Assembly: GCF_010120715.1 (NCBI RefSeq)
Contig: NZ_CP047591.1
Coordinates: forward strand, 3,448,405 to 3,512,404
DNA: 64,000 bases
Direction of reading: 5' to 3'
Source: Aminipila terrae
GTDB lineage: Bacteria > Bacillota > Clostridia > Peptostreptococcales > Anaerovoracaceae
Shown here: positions 18,746 to 26,835 of the stretch, in pieces
Position numbering within the stretch: the stretch's first letter is position 1
Layout of the letters: every line of letters starts with the position of its first letter
Notes under the pieces: model-generated
Database searches by the model: none
Seen by the model: the letters and a program-made list of their open reading frames with translations, nothing else
What the model was told of the DNA's origin: nothing
Made by a program: the position numbers and the translations under genes

Positions 18746-18889
18746 CCTTCATTCCTCCTGTTGGTTATTAAACACATAAAAAATTTACTGTTATTTTATC
18801 ACATTCCTGAATCAATTAAAACAAATAACCATTATATTTTGTTGACACCCTTTTCTTTATATACGCATATACTATATCGGGGTAGAATA

Positions 18890-19084
18890 ATGGGGAACAA
18901 GCAATACGGCTGCAATAAGCCCGCAAAGTATAGTAAATGCTGCAAAAAGAGCGACTCCAAAAATTTAGCCTTTATTATGATTGTTTTTGGCCTTGTATCA
19001 GTCTGTGCTTTTTTTCTTCCAATAAAAGCCTGGATACTGCTTCTTGGTGGCCTTTTGATATATTGCGGATGCAGACTAAAATAA
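18890..19084 (+). CDS. Small cysteine-rich membrane protein
   Basis: This 64-residue protein has a cysteine-rich lysine-rich head (MGNKQYGCNKPAKYSKCCKK) followed by two hydrophobic segments (LAFIMIVFGLVSVCAFFL and AWILLLGGLLIYCGC). A longer frame starts at 18761, but the ATG at 18890 is preferred because the extra residues look like a non-coding leader and GGGG lies about eight bases upstream. It is on the opposite strand to its neighbours. I do not recognise the family; a metal- or redox-related role is possible from the cysteines. Confidence 0.5.
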   Translation: MGNKQYGCNKPAKYSKCCKKSDSKNLAFIMIVFGLVSVCAFFLPIKAWILLLGGLLIYCGCRLK

Positions 19085-19100
19085 TAAGTAAAAACATAAA

Positions 19101-19124
19101 AAAAGACCTGCTAAAAGCAGGTCT
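19101..19124 (-). terminator. rpmB terminator
   Basis: A perfect 8-bp stem (AGACCTGC with GCAGGTCT, loop TAAAA) lies downstream of rpmB. On the minus strand it is followed by TTTTTTT. Confidence 0.85.
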
Positions 19125-19140
19125 GATTTACATTGCATGA

Positions 19141-19332
19141 TTAGATGGCACGGTTTATTTTGTTTGATCTGATGCATCTTGTGCATACGTTAGCTCTTCT
19201 AACAGTTCCGTTATCATTGATTCTTACTGTCTGAATATTAGCATTCCACTTTCTTCTTGTATGTCTGTTTGAATGGGATACATTATTTCCAGAAACCTGA
19301 CCCTTACCACAAACTTCACACTTTCTTGACAT
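19141..19332 (-). CDS. rpmB: 50S ribosomal protein L28
   Basis: This is a 63-residue basic protein of the large ribosomal subunit, starting MSRKCEVCGKGQVSGNNVSH. It has the zinc-binding C-E-V-C and C-T-R-C pairs, so it is the zinc-binding paralogue. GGAGG lies upstream of the ATG and a good terminator follows. In this family the gene often heads the asp23-recG cluster; here a divergent small gene separates it from that cluster. Confidence 0.97.
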   Translation of the reverse strand: MSRKCEVCGKGQVSGNNVSHSNRHTRRKWNANIQTVRINDNGTVRRANVCTRCIRSNKINRAI

Positions 19333-19466
19333 CTTGCCGCACCTCCTTTAAATATCTTAAGCAATTAAGCATTTTTTCGATTATTCCGAGTGAACTCGAA
19401 CAAACGCTATTATAGCATATGTCATCTGTCTTGTACAATACTTTTTTACAAATTTCGTAAATTATT

Positions 19467-19996
19467 TTATTCCGCTAATACAATTTGCCCTGCTTTTCTG
19501 GTTAAATTCATATCGATGTATCTTTGATTTTTACTTCCTCTGAACTTTAATGCCAGATCCTTTTGTTTAAGCTCAAATCTGCCATCAACCAGGTAATCTG
19601 TAAGTAACAGCAGTTCCTTTATGTACTGGTTTTTTTCTGTCATTAACTGCAGCTCTTCTATAGAATAGCCTGTAAATATTACAATGTCCAGGCCTCTTTT
19701 TTTGATTTCATGGGCTAAGGTCAGAAATGCCTCTGGCTGGCACATAGGTTCCCCACCGCTAAAAGTGACACCAGACAGTAATGGATTTTTATCTATTTCC
19801 GTCAGAATTTTTTCTATAGAACAATCGTAGCCCCCTTTAAAATCATGGGTCTCCGGATTGTGACAACCTTCACAGTTATGAGGGCACCCTTGACAGAATA
19901 CAGTAAATCTGATACCTGGACCATCAACGATAGATTCCCTGATAACCCGGCAATCCGGATACTAGATTGCTTCCATTTTTCCTTTTGTGACATCAT
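19467..19996 (-). CDS. nrdG: Anaerobic ribonucleotide reductase activating protein (frameshifted)
   Basis: This is a radical SAM activase that puts the glycyl radical on NrdD. After correcting one base it reads RIAGVIRESIVDGPGIRFTV then FCQGCPHNCEGCHNPETHD. That holds the CX3CX2C cluster motif, and GVTFSGGEPM follows. The break is at 19946-19948, where a GGG run needs one more G. The frame runs to the stop at 19467. The start is uncertain: ATG at 19996 lies inside the last 35 bases of nrdD, giving coupled expression. It is directly downstream of nrdD, its target. Confidence 0.9.
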
Positions 19997-22310
19997 GTTT
20001 CACTCTTTCTTTTTCTTCTGCCCTTTTTGCATTGTTAAACCGGTCTACCGTTCCTACCAGATACCCTGTAATTCTTCTTATTCTTTCAAATCCAGCATCT
20101 GTATCTTCTTCTTTCCTGTGACATAACGGACATTCATTATCAATAATTCCAGTATATCCACAAATAGGGTCCCTGTCTACAGGATGATTAATAGAACCGT
20201 ATCCAATACCGCTTTCTTTCATGCATCTTACGATTTTTTCAAAAGCGTCTAAATTTTTACATGGATCGCCATCTAATTCCACATAGGAAATATGTCCCCC
20301 ATTTGTAAGTGCATGATAAGGTGCTTCCAGTTTAATCTTATCAAATGCAGAAATATGATAGTATACTGGAATATGGAATGAGTTTGTATAATACTCTCTG
20401 TCTGTTACACCTTCGATAATACCATATCTTTCTTTATCCATTCTCACAAACCGCCCGGACAGGCCTTCTGCAGGAGTTGCAATCAATGAATAGTTAAATC
20501 CGGTTTTCTTTGTTTCCTCATCCATTCGTTTTCTCATATATCCGATGATATTAAGTCCCAGATTCTGAGCTTCTGCTGTTTCACCATGATGACTTCCAAT
20601 TAAGGCCTTCAGACATTCTGCCAGACCTATAAACCCAACGGTTAAGGTGCCGTGCTTCAGAACTTCCCCAACACTGTCATTAGGCTTTAATTTTTCTGAA
20701 TCCAGCCATATTCCCTGACCCATAAGGAATGGATAATTCTTAACTTTTTTGGAAGCCTGAATACAGTATCTTTCCATCAGCTGATCAATAACAATCTGCA
20801 GTTTTCTCTCCAGATCCTCAAAGAAAATGTCCACATTACCATTAGCCTTTATAGCCATTCTAGGCAAATTAATGGAAGTAAAACTTAAATTTCCTCTGCC
20901 ACCTACAACTTCTCTTGTTGGGTCGTATTCATTTCCAACTACTCTGGTACGACAACCCATGTAAGCCACCTCTGTATTTGGATCCCCAGGCTTAAAGTAC
21001 TGCAGGTTGAACGGTGCATCTATGAAGGAAAAATTAGGGAACAACCTTTTAGCTGAAACCCTGCAGGCCAGCTTGAACAAATCATAATTCGGTTCTCCTG
21101 GATTGTAATTTACACCTTCTTTTACCTTAAAGATATGAATAGGGAAAATTGCAGTTTCACCATTTCCCAGTCCAGCTTCCGTTGCGAGTAAAATGTTTTC
21201 AATAACCAGACGTCCTTCAGGTGTGATATCGGTTCCGTAGTTTATTGAACTAAAAGGTATCTGTGCCCCAGCACGGGAATGCATGGTGTTTAAATTATGT
21301 ACAAAGGCCTCCATTGCCTGATAAGTGGCTCTCTTTATTTCCTGATCTGCATATTTTTTAGCTCTTTCCTGAAGTTTCGCAACATCGTCAGCATTGACTT
21401 TTTCTGCCAGAAGTACAGCTTCCTCCTCTTTATATTTGTCATCCTCTGCCATACTTGGAGAAACATTAAACTTTTCTTCAATTTCCCTGCCAATATTTTT
21501 TGCAGTTTCAATGCCATTGTCAATATCATAGAGGATGTTTATGAGCTTGCCCATATTATTCCAATAGAGTTTTTTATATGTTTTTTTAACACCATCCGCC
21601 ATACCATAATCAAAATTGGGAATACTCTGTCCTCCATGCTGATCATTCTGGTTTGACTGAATGGCAATACATGCTAACGCAGCATAACTCTGGATGTCAT
21701 TGGGCTCTCTCAGGAATCCGTGTCCAGTGGAAAAACCACCCTTAAAAAGCTGTATCAGATCAATCTGGCAGCAGGTAGTGGTTAATGTTAAAAAATCTAA
21801 ATCATGAATATGTATATCCCCTTCCATATGTGCTTTGGAATGGGCTGGGTTAAGTACATACATTTCATAGAACTGCTTGGCACCTTCTGATCCATATTTC
21901 AGCATAGTTCCCATGGCAGTATCACCGTCAATATTTGCATTTTCCCTCTTAATATCATTTTCTTTTGCTTCTTTAAATGTTAAATCTTCATAAATCTTCA
22001 TTAACCTGGTGTTCATTTCCCGTATGCGGGTTCTTTCAGCCCTGTACAGAATATACTCTTTTGCTGTTCTTGCATGTCCATTTTCTATCAGGATTTTTTC
22101 TACAGCATCCTGGATTTCTTCTACAGTAGGAGCGTCCGTATGTTTTATTTCAACAAGATATAGTTCTGCCTGCCTTGCCAGGTATCTGGCCATTTCGTAG
22201 TCATTTCCTCCTAAAACCTGAGCGGCTTTATAGATTGCAGCTGCAATTTTATCTATATCAAATTTAGCCGTACGGCCATCTCTTTTTTTAATAAACTGTA
22301 TTACATCCAT
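19962..22310 (-). CDS. nrdD: Anaerobic ribonucleoside-triphosphate reductase
   Basis: This is a class III reductase that makes deoxyribonucleotides without oxygen, using formate as reductant and a glycyl radical. The 782 residues begin with an ATP-cone regulatory domain (about 1-95, MDVIQFIKKRDGRTAKFDID). The catalytic barrel follows, then the zinc site (PICGYTG and CPLCHRK, about 720-745) and the glycyl-radical loop RRITGYLVGTVDRFNN near the C-terminus. The promoter at 22446-22473 carries two NrdR-like boxes, so repression by NrdR when dNTPs are plentiful is likely. nrdG overlaps its end. Confidence 0.97.
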   Translation of the reverse strand: MDVIQFIKKRDGRTAKFDIDKIAAAIYKAAQVLGGNDYEMARYLARQAELYLVEIKHTDAPTVEEIQDAVEKILIENGHARTAKEYILYRAERTRIREMNTRLMKIYEDLTFKEAKENDIKRENANIDGDTAMGTMLKYGSEGAKQFYEMYVLNPAHSKAHMEGDIHIHDLDFLTLTTTCCQIDLIQLFKGGFSTGHGFLREPNDIQSYAALACIAIQSNQNDQHGGQSIPNFDYGMADGVKKTYKKLYWNNMGKLINILYDIDNGIETAKNIGREIEEKFNVSPSMAEDDKYKEEEAVLLAEKVNADDVAKLQERAKKYADQEIKRATYQAMEAFVHNLNTMHSRAGAQIPFSSINYGTDITPEGRLVIENILLATEAGLGNGETAIFPIHIFKVKEGVNYNPGEPNYDLFKLACRVSAKRLFPNFSFIDAPFNLQYFKPGDPNTEVAYMGCRTRVVGNEYDPTREVVGGRGNLSFTSINLPRMAIKANGNVDIFFEDLERKLQIVIDQLMERYCIQASKKVKNYPFLMGQGIWLDSEKLKPNDSVGEVLKHGTLTVGFIGLAECLKALIGSHHGETAEAQNLGLNIIGYMRKRMDEETKKTGFNYSLIATPAEGLSGRFVRMDKERYGIIEGVTDREYYTNSFHIPVYYHISAFDKIKLEAPYHALTNGGHISYVELDGDPCKNLDAFEKIVRCMKESGIGYGSINHPVDRDPICGYTGIIDNECPLCHRKEEDTDAGFERIRRITGYLVGTVDRFNNAKRAEEKERVKHDVTKGKMEAI

Positions 22311-22385
22311 TCTTTTTCTCCTCCTGTACTTTTCCGAAACAATAAAAAATGCAAAGCTTTGATTTTCAGGGTTTTACAACATTTA

Positions 22386-22432
22386 TTGCTATATTTATGT
22401 ATGATTGCTGTGAGCTGCACCATATCTAGTGC
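22386..22432 (-). promoter_or_regulatory. Pair of NrdR boxes upstream of nrdD
   Basis: A good palindromic box (GCACCATATCTAGTGC at 22417-22432) matches the NrdR consensus acaCwAtATaTwGtgt. A weaker box (22386-22401, centre CTATATTTA) lies exactly 31 bases away. Known NrdR box pairs are spaced by whole helical turns (about 21 or 31 bases), which supports the pair. They lie just downstream of the inferred transcription start. Confidence 0.65.
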
Positions 22433-22445
22433 AGCCACAATAAAA

Positions 22446-22473
22446 ATTATACCCAGTAAATAATTAAAGTCAA
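22446..22473 (-). promoter_or_regulatory. nrdDG promoter
   Basis: On the minus strand, -35 TTGACT and -10 TATAAT are 16 bases apart. The expected start is near 22439, immediately before the NrdR boxes. Confidence 0.75.
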
Positions 22474-22574
22474 CAAAAAAAAACGTTAAAAGTCTTTAAA
22501 TAATTTGTCGATTTTTCTGCAAACGTTTATATAACTTATTCTAAGCATTATAAAAAAATTTGCCATAAAAATAA

Positions 22575-22628
22575 CACAGAGTAAATCTGTTGTTATCAAG
22601 GTATAACTAACTTGTTATTTACTCTGTG
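22575..22628 (-). terminator. Terminator after GNAT gene
   Basis: A 12-bp inverted repeat (CACAGAGTAAAT at 22575-22586, ATTTACTCTGTG at 22617-22628) with a 30-base loop is followed on the minus strand by TTATTTTTA. It ends the GNAT transcript. The rest of the 370-base gap between nrdD and the GNAT gene holds the nrdD promoter and NrdR boxes; an AT-rich palindrome TATACTATATATAGTATA near 22655 is noted but not assigned. Confidence 0.6.
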
Positions 22629-22680
22629 CAACTTAAAATCTTCTCTTGTAAATATACTATATATAGTATATCACGTTCAT

Positions 22681-23214
22681 CTATTTATCATGAACTTTTC
22701 CATAATACTCTGAACGGAGTATTGACAGCAAATGCAGGTCATAATATTTTCCATTCTTCTTGCAGGCATTACGGGCAAGACCTTCATGCTTAAATCCAAT
22801 CTTACTGTATAGTGTGGCAGCAATGTTATTTCCTTCAAAATGATCTAATGTAACTCTTTCCATATGCAAATTCATAAAACAATATTCCAAAAGCAGTCTT
22901 AAGGATTCTTCTCCATATCCCTTGCTTCTGTTTTCTTTATCTCCAATATATATTCTGGTTATATCCAGAGAATCACTTTCTTTATCTATTCTGCTTATGT
23001 ATATTCGACCGATAGGAAAATCCTCTTTACAAATTGTATACTGTAATTTTGTTTCGTCAAGTTCTCTTGCAACAAATTCCCTGACGATATCTTCATAAGA
23101 ACGATCCGAATCCATGCTGAAAAATTCCGTAACAGAGGGATCTGTCTCCCATTTTGCAAACAGCTCACAGTCACTGAAAATTGTTGGCCGTATTAATATA
23201 TTCTTTGATTCCAT
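22681..23214 (-). CDS. GNAT family N-acetyltransferase (RimJ/RimL-like)
   Basis: This 177-residue acetyltransferase uses acetyl-CoA. It has an acceptor-side N-terminus (ILIRPTIFSDCELFAKWETD) and the acetyl-CoA-binding motif around GDKENRSKGYGEESLRLLLE. ERVTLDHFEGNNIAATLYSK and IGFKHEGLARNACKKNGKYY follow, typical of the RimJ/RimL group that acetylates protein N-termini or small amines. The acceptor cannot be told. The ATG has AGGAGGAG upstream. Monocistronic. Confidence 0.9.
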   Translation of the reverse strand: MESKNILIRPTIFSDCELFAKWETDPSVTEFFSMDSDRSYEDIVREFVARELDETKLQYTICKEDFPIGRIYISRIDKESDSLDITRIYIGDKENRSKGYGEESLRLLLEYCFMNLHMERVTLDHFEGNNIAATLYSKIGFKHEGLARNACKKNGKYYDLHLLSILRSEYYGKVHDK

Positions 23215-23379
23215 TAATATCTCCTCCTCCCAAAGTCTCCCAACTTACTCTTAAATTATGAAGATTTTATTAAATTACTGTAATTTTTTAATGCATTATG
23301 TTATTATAATCAAGCACATTATTATTATAATGTAAAATACCTAAAATATAAAGAGTTTAATGCAATATAGGAGTAGTTT

Positions 23380-24801
23380 ATGAAAAAAATAATATCATTA
23401 GTTCTAATAACCGTATTGGTACTATTATCTTGTACTGGTTGTTTTAACAAAAGTCAGACTGAATTTGAAGAGAAATTAGCTTCACAGCTAAATCTTATCT
23501 ATAGTGATTTATTAAAAAACCTTCCTGATACTAAGGATATTGAAGCGCAGAAAGAATATCTGCTTAATTGGGCTGGCAGTCACAATATACCTGTTTCTTA
23601 TGACAAACAAAATAATATTATTATGTCAAAGAAAGCCACAAAGGGCTATGAAAATGCTCAGGCTACAACATTTCAATGCTCTATTGGAACAGGAAAGCCA
23701 TCCGAACAATATGAGGCCATTGCCACTGCTCTGTACTTAATTGACAAAGTTGAAAAGCATGGATTCATCCGAGTACTTTTTACAACTGCTACGGATACTC
23801 AGTTAACAGGTGCACAATCTATAAGTACCAATTACCTTCATGGAAATAATCTGATCAATCTTACATGGGCGGAGAAAACAGCTTTCACTATAGGCAGTGC
23901 AGGAACCTCTGAATATGATTTTTCTAAACAGTTACAGTGGATTCAGCCTACTTACCCAAATGCATATGAAATTTCCATCAAAAATTTAAATGGAGGCAGC
24001 TCAGGCATAACTTCAGGCACTCACCCAAATCCTATTAAAACCATCGGAGATTTTTTAGCATCTGCAAAAAGCAAAGGTGTTTTGATTGAACTGGCGTCTT
24101 TTAATGGTGGGGATGCTGCTGTAAATTATCCTTCCGGTGCAACAGCTGTTGTATTAATCAATGATAATGATGTAAGCCGATTCCAAAAATGGTTTGAAAA
24201 TGACGCATCAAAATTTAAAGACAAATATGGGGATACGGAAGAACATTACACTTATACCATGACACCTGTTGCCGCTCCTCAAAATGTTATTTCAAAAGAT
24301 GACAGTACAAAAGTCTTTAGCTTGCTGTATACTATGATAAATGGTGTTTACTCAAAGTCAGATGAAGGAGATATCATCGCTACTTCAAACATTGGAACCA
24401 TCAGAACCAATACTGGAAATCTGGATGTGACAATTTGTGCAAGAAGCCTTAACGACAGTACCTTAAAGGAAATTTCTTCTACCTTTGAAGTTATTTGTGG
24501 GCTAAATGATGTTTCTTACAAAGTAACAAATCAGTTCCCTATCTGGAGCGGAAATGAAGAAAGTACTTTACTCCTGAGATTGACCGATTTGTTCCAAAAA
24601 GATTTTGACAAGAAAGTAAAAAGTAAATCCACTATGAACAATACCGAATGCGCGATTTTCAAAACCCGTAGTGAAAATTTAGATATTATATCAATGAGCG
24701 TAAACTTTGAAAATGGAATCACTGAAATCGAAGCACTCCAGCATTTCCTTGAATCCTTAAATGAATCATGGAAACCAGCTGCAAAGGATTCTGAGCAGTA
24801 A
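23380..24801 (+). CDS. Lipoprotein resembling M20C dipeptidase PepD but lacking metal ligands
   Basis: This 473-residue protein has a signal sequence and lipobox (LLSC near residue 18), so it should be anchored outside the cell membrane. Residues 60-470 align with aminoacyl-histidine dipeptidase PepD. KNLNGGSSGITSGTHPNPIK corresponds to the PepD segment around GGHSGG, IELASFNGGDAAVNYP to LRLIDFNGGTLRNAIP, and the SNIGTIRT and NTECAIFKT segments also align. The metal-binding His, Asp, Glu and the late His of PepD are all replaced. The AHLD motif becomes QCSIG, about 38 residues carrying the GADNG aspartate are deleted, and the GPHSPDE histidine is lost. It is therefore probably not a peptidase. 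A binding role for peptides or dipeptides is plausible but inferred. The following terminator is shared with the convergent GGDEF gene. Confidence 0.75.
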   Translation: MKKIISLVLITVLVLLSCTGCFNKSQTEFEEKLASQLNLIYSDLLKNLPDTKDIEAQKEYLLNWAGSHNIPVSYDKQNNIIMSKKATKGYENAQATTFQCSIGTGKPSEQYEAIATALYLIDKVEKHGFIRVLFTTATDTQLTGAQSISTNYLHGNNLINLTWAEKTAFTIGSAGTSEYDFSKQLQWIQPTYPNAYEISIKNLNGGSSGITSGTHPNPIKTIGDFLASAKSKGVLIELASFNGGDAAVNYPSGATAVVLINDNDVSRFQKWFENDASKFKDKYGDTEEHYTYTMTPVAAPQNVISKDDSTKVFSLLYTMINGVYSKSDEGDIIATSNIGTIRTNTGNLDVTICARSLNDSTLKEISSTFEVICGLNDVSYKVTNQFPIWSGNEESTLLLRLTDLFQKDFDKKVKSKSTMNNTECAIFKTRSENLDIISMSVNFENGITEIEALQHFLESLNESWKPAAKDSEQ

Positions 24802-24810
24802 GAAAAATAA

Positions 24811-24841
24811 CAGCCTGAAATCATCACAAGATTTCAGGCTG
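24811..24841. terminator. Bidirectional terminator, PepD-like lipoprotein / GGDEF gene
   Basis: A 12-bp stem (CAGCCTGAAATC with GATTTCAGGCTG) is followed by TTTGTTT. Confidence 0.85.
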
Positions 24842-24846
24842 TTTGT

Positions 24847-25719
24847 TTATAATTTATGACCCTGAGCGGTTCTGAGATTAAAATATAATCTACCTATAAA
24901 GTCTTCTGGTTCATCATCATTTTCTAAAGAAGCTACGGCATAGGTAAAACTAATATCCAATTTTATCCCTTCAAACTCTGATGCAGATTTTGTTACTTCC
25001 TCATGAATCTTTCCACAGATATCTTCCATCTCCTGGGTTGTTTTATTGATGAAAAAAATTCCCATTTCATCTGGTCCTAAACGCCCAGCCAGCCCTCCAT
25101 TAGATTCTGCACATTTTGCCATAACTTCTGCAACATATTGCAGCACTTCATTTCCTAAATTATAACCGTATAAGGAATTAATCTGGGTGTAATTATCAAT
25201 ATCGATGGCTGCTCCCACTAACGTATTAAACGCCACTTCCTTTTCTAAGAAATCATCAAGATAGTTCTTTATGTAATCCAGATTATATAAGCCTGTCAAG
25301 ATGTCTCTCACCGCCAATTCATTAAACTGCGAAACAATATTTTCCACATTTTTGTTTTCTGCACGATAATAATTGAATCCAAGCATACTGGAAGTTATAT
25401 CTTTGATTAATTCCATGGCTAACATTTTATCCTTTATTTTAACGGGCCTTGAAATAATCAACATAACTTTTCCATGTAAAAATTCCAGTTTTACATACTG
25501 TCTTTGTTTCACATAGGCATACTTTGAAACGCAGTTTGAACACGCTTCGTCTCTGCCCCAATATTCATAACAACAATCTTCTTGCTTTTTCAGATTGCCA
25601 TCCTGGTCATAATCAAATATCTCATGGGTTTTAGGATCAACCAATCTATAAAAATCAAATATATTTTCTCCTGCACAATATGATTTAAGTGACTCATTTA
25701 TTTGTTTAAATTCAAACAT
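24847..25719 (-). CDS. GGDEF-domain protein with cysteine-rich N-terminal sensor, degenerate GGDEF
   Basis: This 290-residue protein has an N-terminal PAS-like sensor (about 1-120) holding CCYEYWGRDEACSNCVSKYA, a cysteine arrangement seen in clostridial cyclic-di-GMP proteins. A GGDEF domain follows (about 130-290, VRDILTGLYNLDYIKNYLDD). The active-site motif is GPDEM instead of GGDEF or GGEEF, so synthesis of cyclic-di-GMP is doubtful; it could be a nucleotide sensor or an inactive partner. It has no membrane segment. The ATG has AAGGAG upstream. Confidence 0.85.
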   Translation of the reverse strand: MFEFKQINESLKSYCAGENIFDFYRLVDPKTHEIFDYDQDGNLKKQEDCCYEYWGRDEACSNCVSKYAYVKQRQYVKLEFLHGKVMLIISRPVKIKDKMLAMELIKDITSSMLGFNYYRAENKNVENIVSQFNELAVRDILTGLYNLDYIKNYLDDFLEKEVAFNTLVGAAIDIDNYTQINSLYGYNLGNEVLQYVAEVMAKCAESNGGLAGRLGPDEMGIFFINKTTQEMEDICGKIHEEVTKSASEFEGIKLDISFTYAVASLENDDEPEDFIGRLYFNLRTAQGHKL

Positions 25720-25799
25720 AGCAATCTCCTTTTCACATACACATTTACATATATTACTCGTTCCTTAAATAGATTTTAACATATATGATATACAAATTC

Positions 25800-26681
25800 T
25801 CAAAAAATTTTAAGAATTTCAAATAATTTGCAGTAATAATCTGCAAAGATGCTGTTTTTTCGCCAGATAAAAGTCATATCATGCTGAATATCTAAATCCT
25901 TAATCATTATTTTTCTAAGAATTTTATCTTTTAATTCATTTTTTACGGCCGCTTCATATAAAAAAGTTATGCCGCAATCATTTGCTGTTAAAAATTTTAT
26001 AACGTTCATGTTACTGATTTCCACTTTATTTTTAAAATCACTTAATGCATAATTCTTACCCTCCAGTGCCCTTTCCAGAATTTCTCTGGTTCCGGAACCT
26101 TCTTCACGCAGGATTAAAGTTTCACCAAACAAGTCCTCAATTTTTTCTGGCTCTTTTTTAAATACATGATTTCGTGAACATACTGCAATATAATTCTCTC
26201 TGGAATACAATCTGTGGTCATACTGATTTTTAGTAAAATACCCTTCTACCACTGCAAAATCTATCACGCCTTTATCCAGTTTCTCTAAAAGTTCACTGGT
26301 ATTGGCCACATACATTTTCAATGATATATCTTTTTGAGACTTTAAATACTCGCATACTTTTTCAGGTATTAAAAACTCACCAATAGTTAAAGTAGCACCA
26401 AAGTGAATATTTTTATTTTTACTGAATCCTGATTTAATCTGTTCTTTCAGATGAATTTCATCATGCTGCATGGTAATAAAGGAATCCAGGAGAAATTTTC
26501 CGGACTCAGTCAGATTCATTTTTTTACCATTAAATTCGAATAATTTTGTTTCATACTCACTTTCAAGATAATGTATGTGCTGAGAAACCGCTGGCTGTGT
26601 GATATTTAACTTTTCTGCAGCCTTCGTATAGTTCATGTATTCACAAACGGTTATAAAAGTTTCAATTCTGAAATCCAACAT
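25800..26681 (-). CDS. LysR-family transcriptional regulator
   Basis: This 293-residue protein has an N-terminal winged helix (LDFRIETFITVCEYMNYTKA then LNITQPAVSQHIHYLESEYE). It also has a substrate-binding domain of the periplasmic-binding-protein fold. It is divergent from the transporter at 26836 and separated by 154 bases, the usual layout of a LysR regulator and its target. In related bacteria YeiH-type transporters are paired with LysR proteins of the CysL/YeiE group. The inducer is unknown. The shared intergenic region holds AT-rich palindromes, one of them perfect (TATAATATATTATA near 26760). Confidence 0.9.
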   Translation of the reverse strand: MLDFRIETFITVCEYMNYTKAAEKLNITQPAVSQHIHYLESEYETKLFEFNGKKMNLTESGKFLLDSFITMQHDEIHLKEQIKSGFSKNKNIHFGATLTIGEFLIPEKVCEYLKSQKDISLKMYVANTSELLEKLDKGVIDFAVVEGYFTKNQYDHRLYSRENYIAVCSRNHVFKKEPEKIEDLFGETLILREEGSGTREILERALEGKNYALSDFKNKVEISNMNVIKFLTANDCGITFLYEAAVKNELKDKILRKIMIKDLDIQHDMTFIWRKNSIFADYYCKLFEILKIF

Positions 26682-26835
26682 AATGTCACCTCAAATAAAA
26701 ATGTTATTAATATATTTTACCACTAAATCAGGTTATATGATAATAAATTATTATGTTTATATAATATATTATAATTTTACATTATAATAGTTTCCTGTTA
26801 AACTCAAGTTACAAAAACATTTAGTGAGGTGACAT

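Noticed and set aside
22655..22675. Palindrome TATACTATATATAGTATA as a third NrdR box
   Set aside because: It lies next to the GNAT stop, about 220 bases from the other boxes and off their helical spacing; it is AT-rich enough to be chance.
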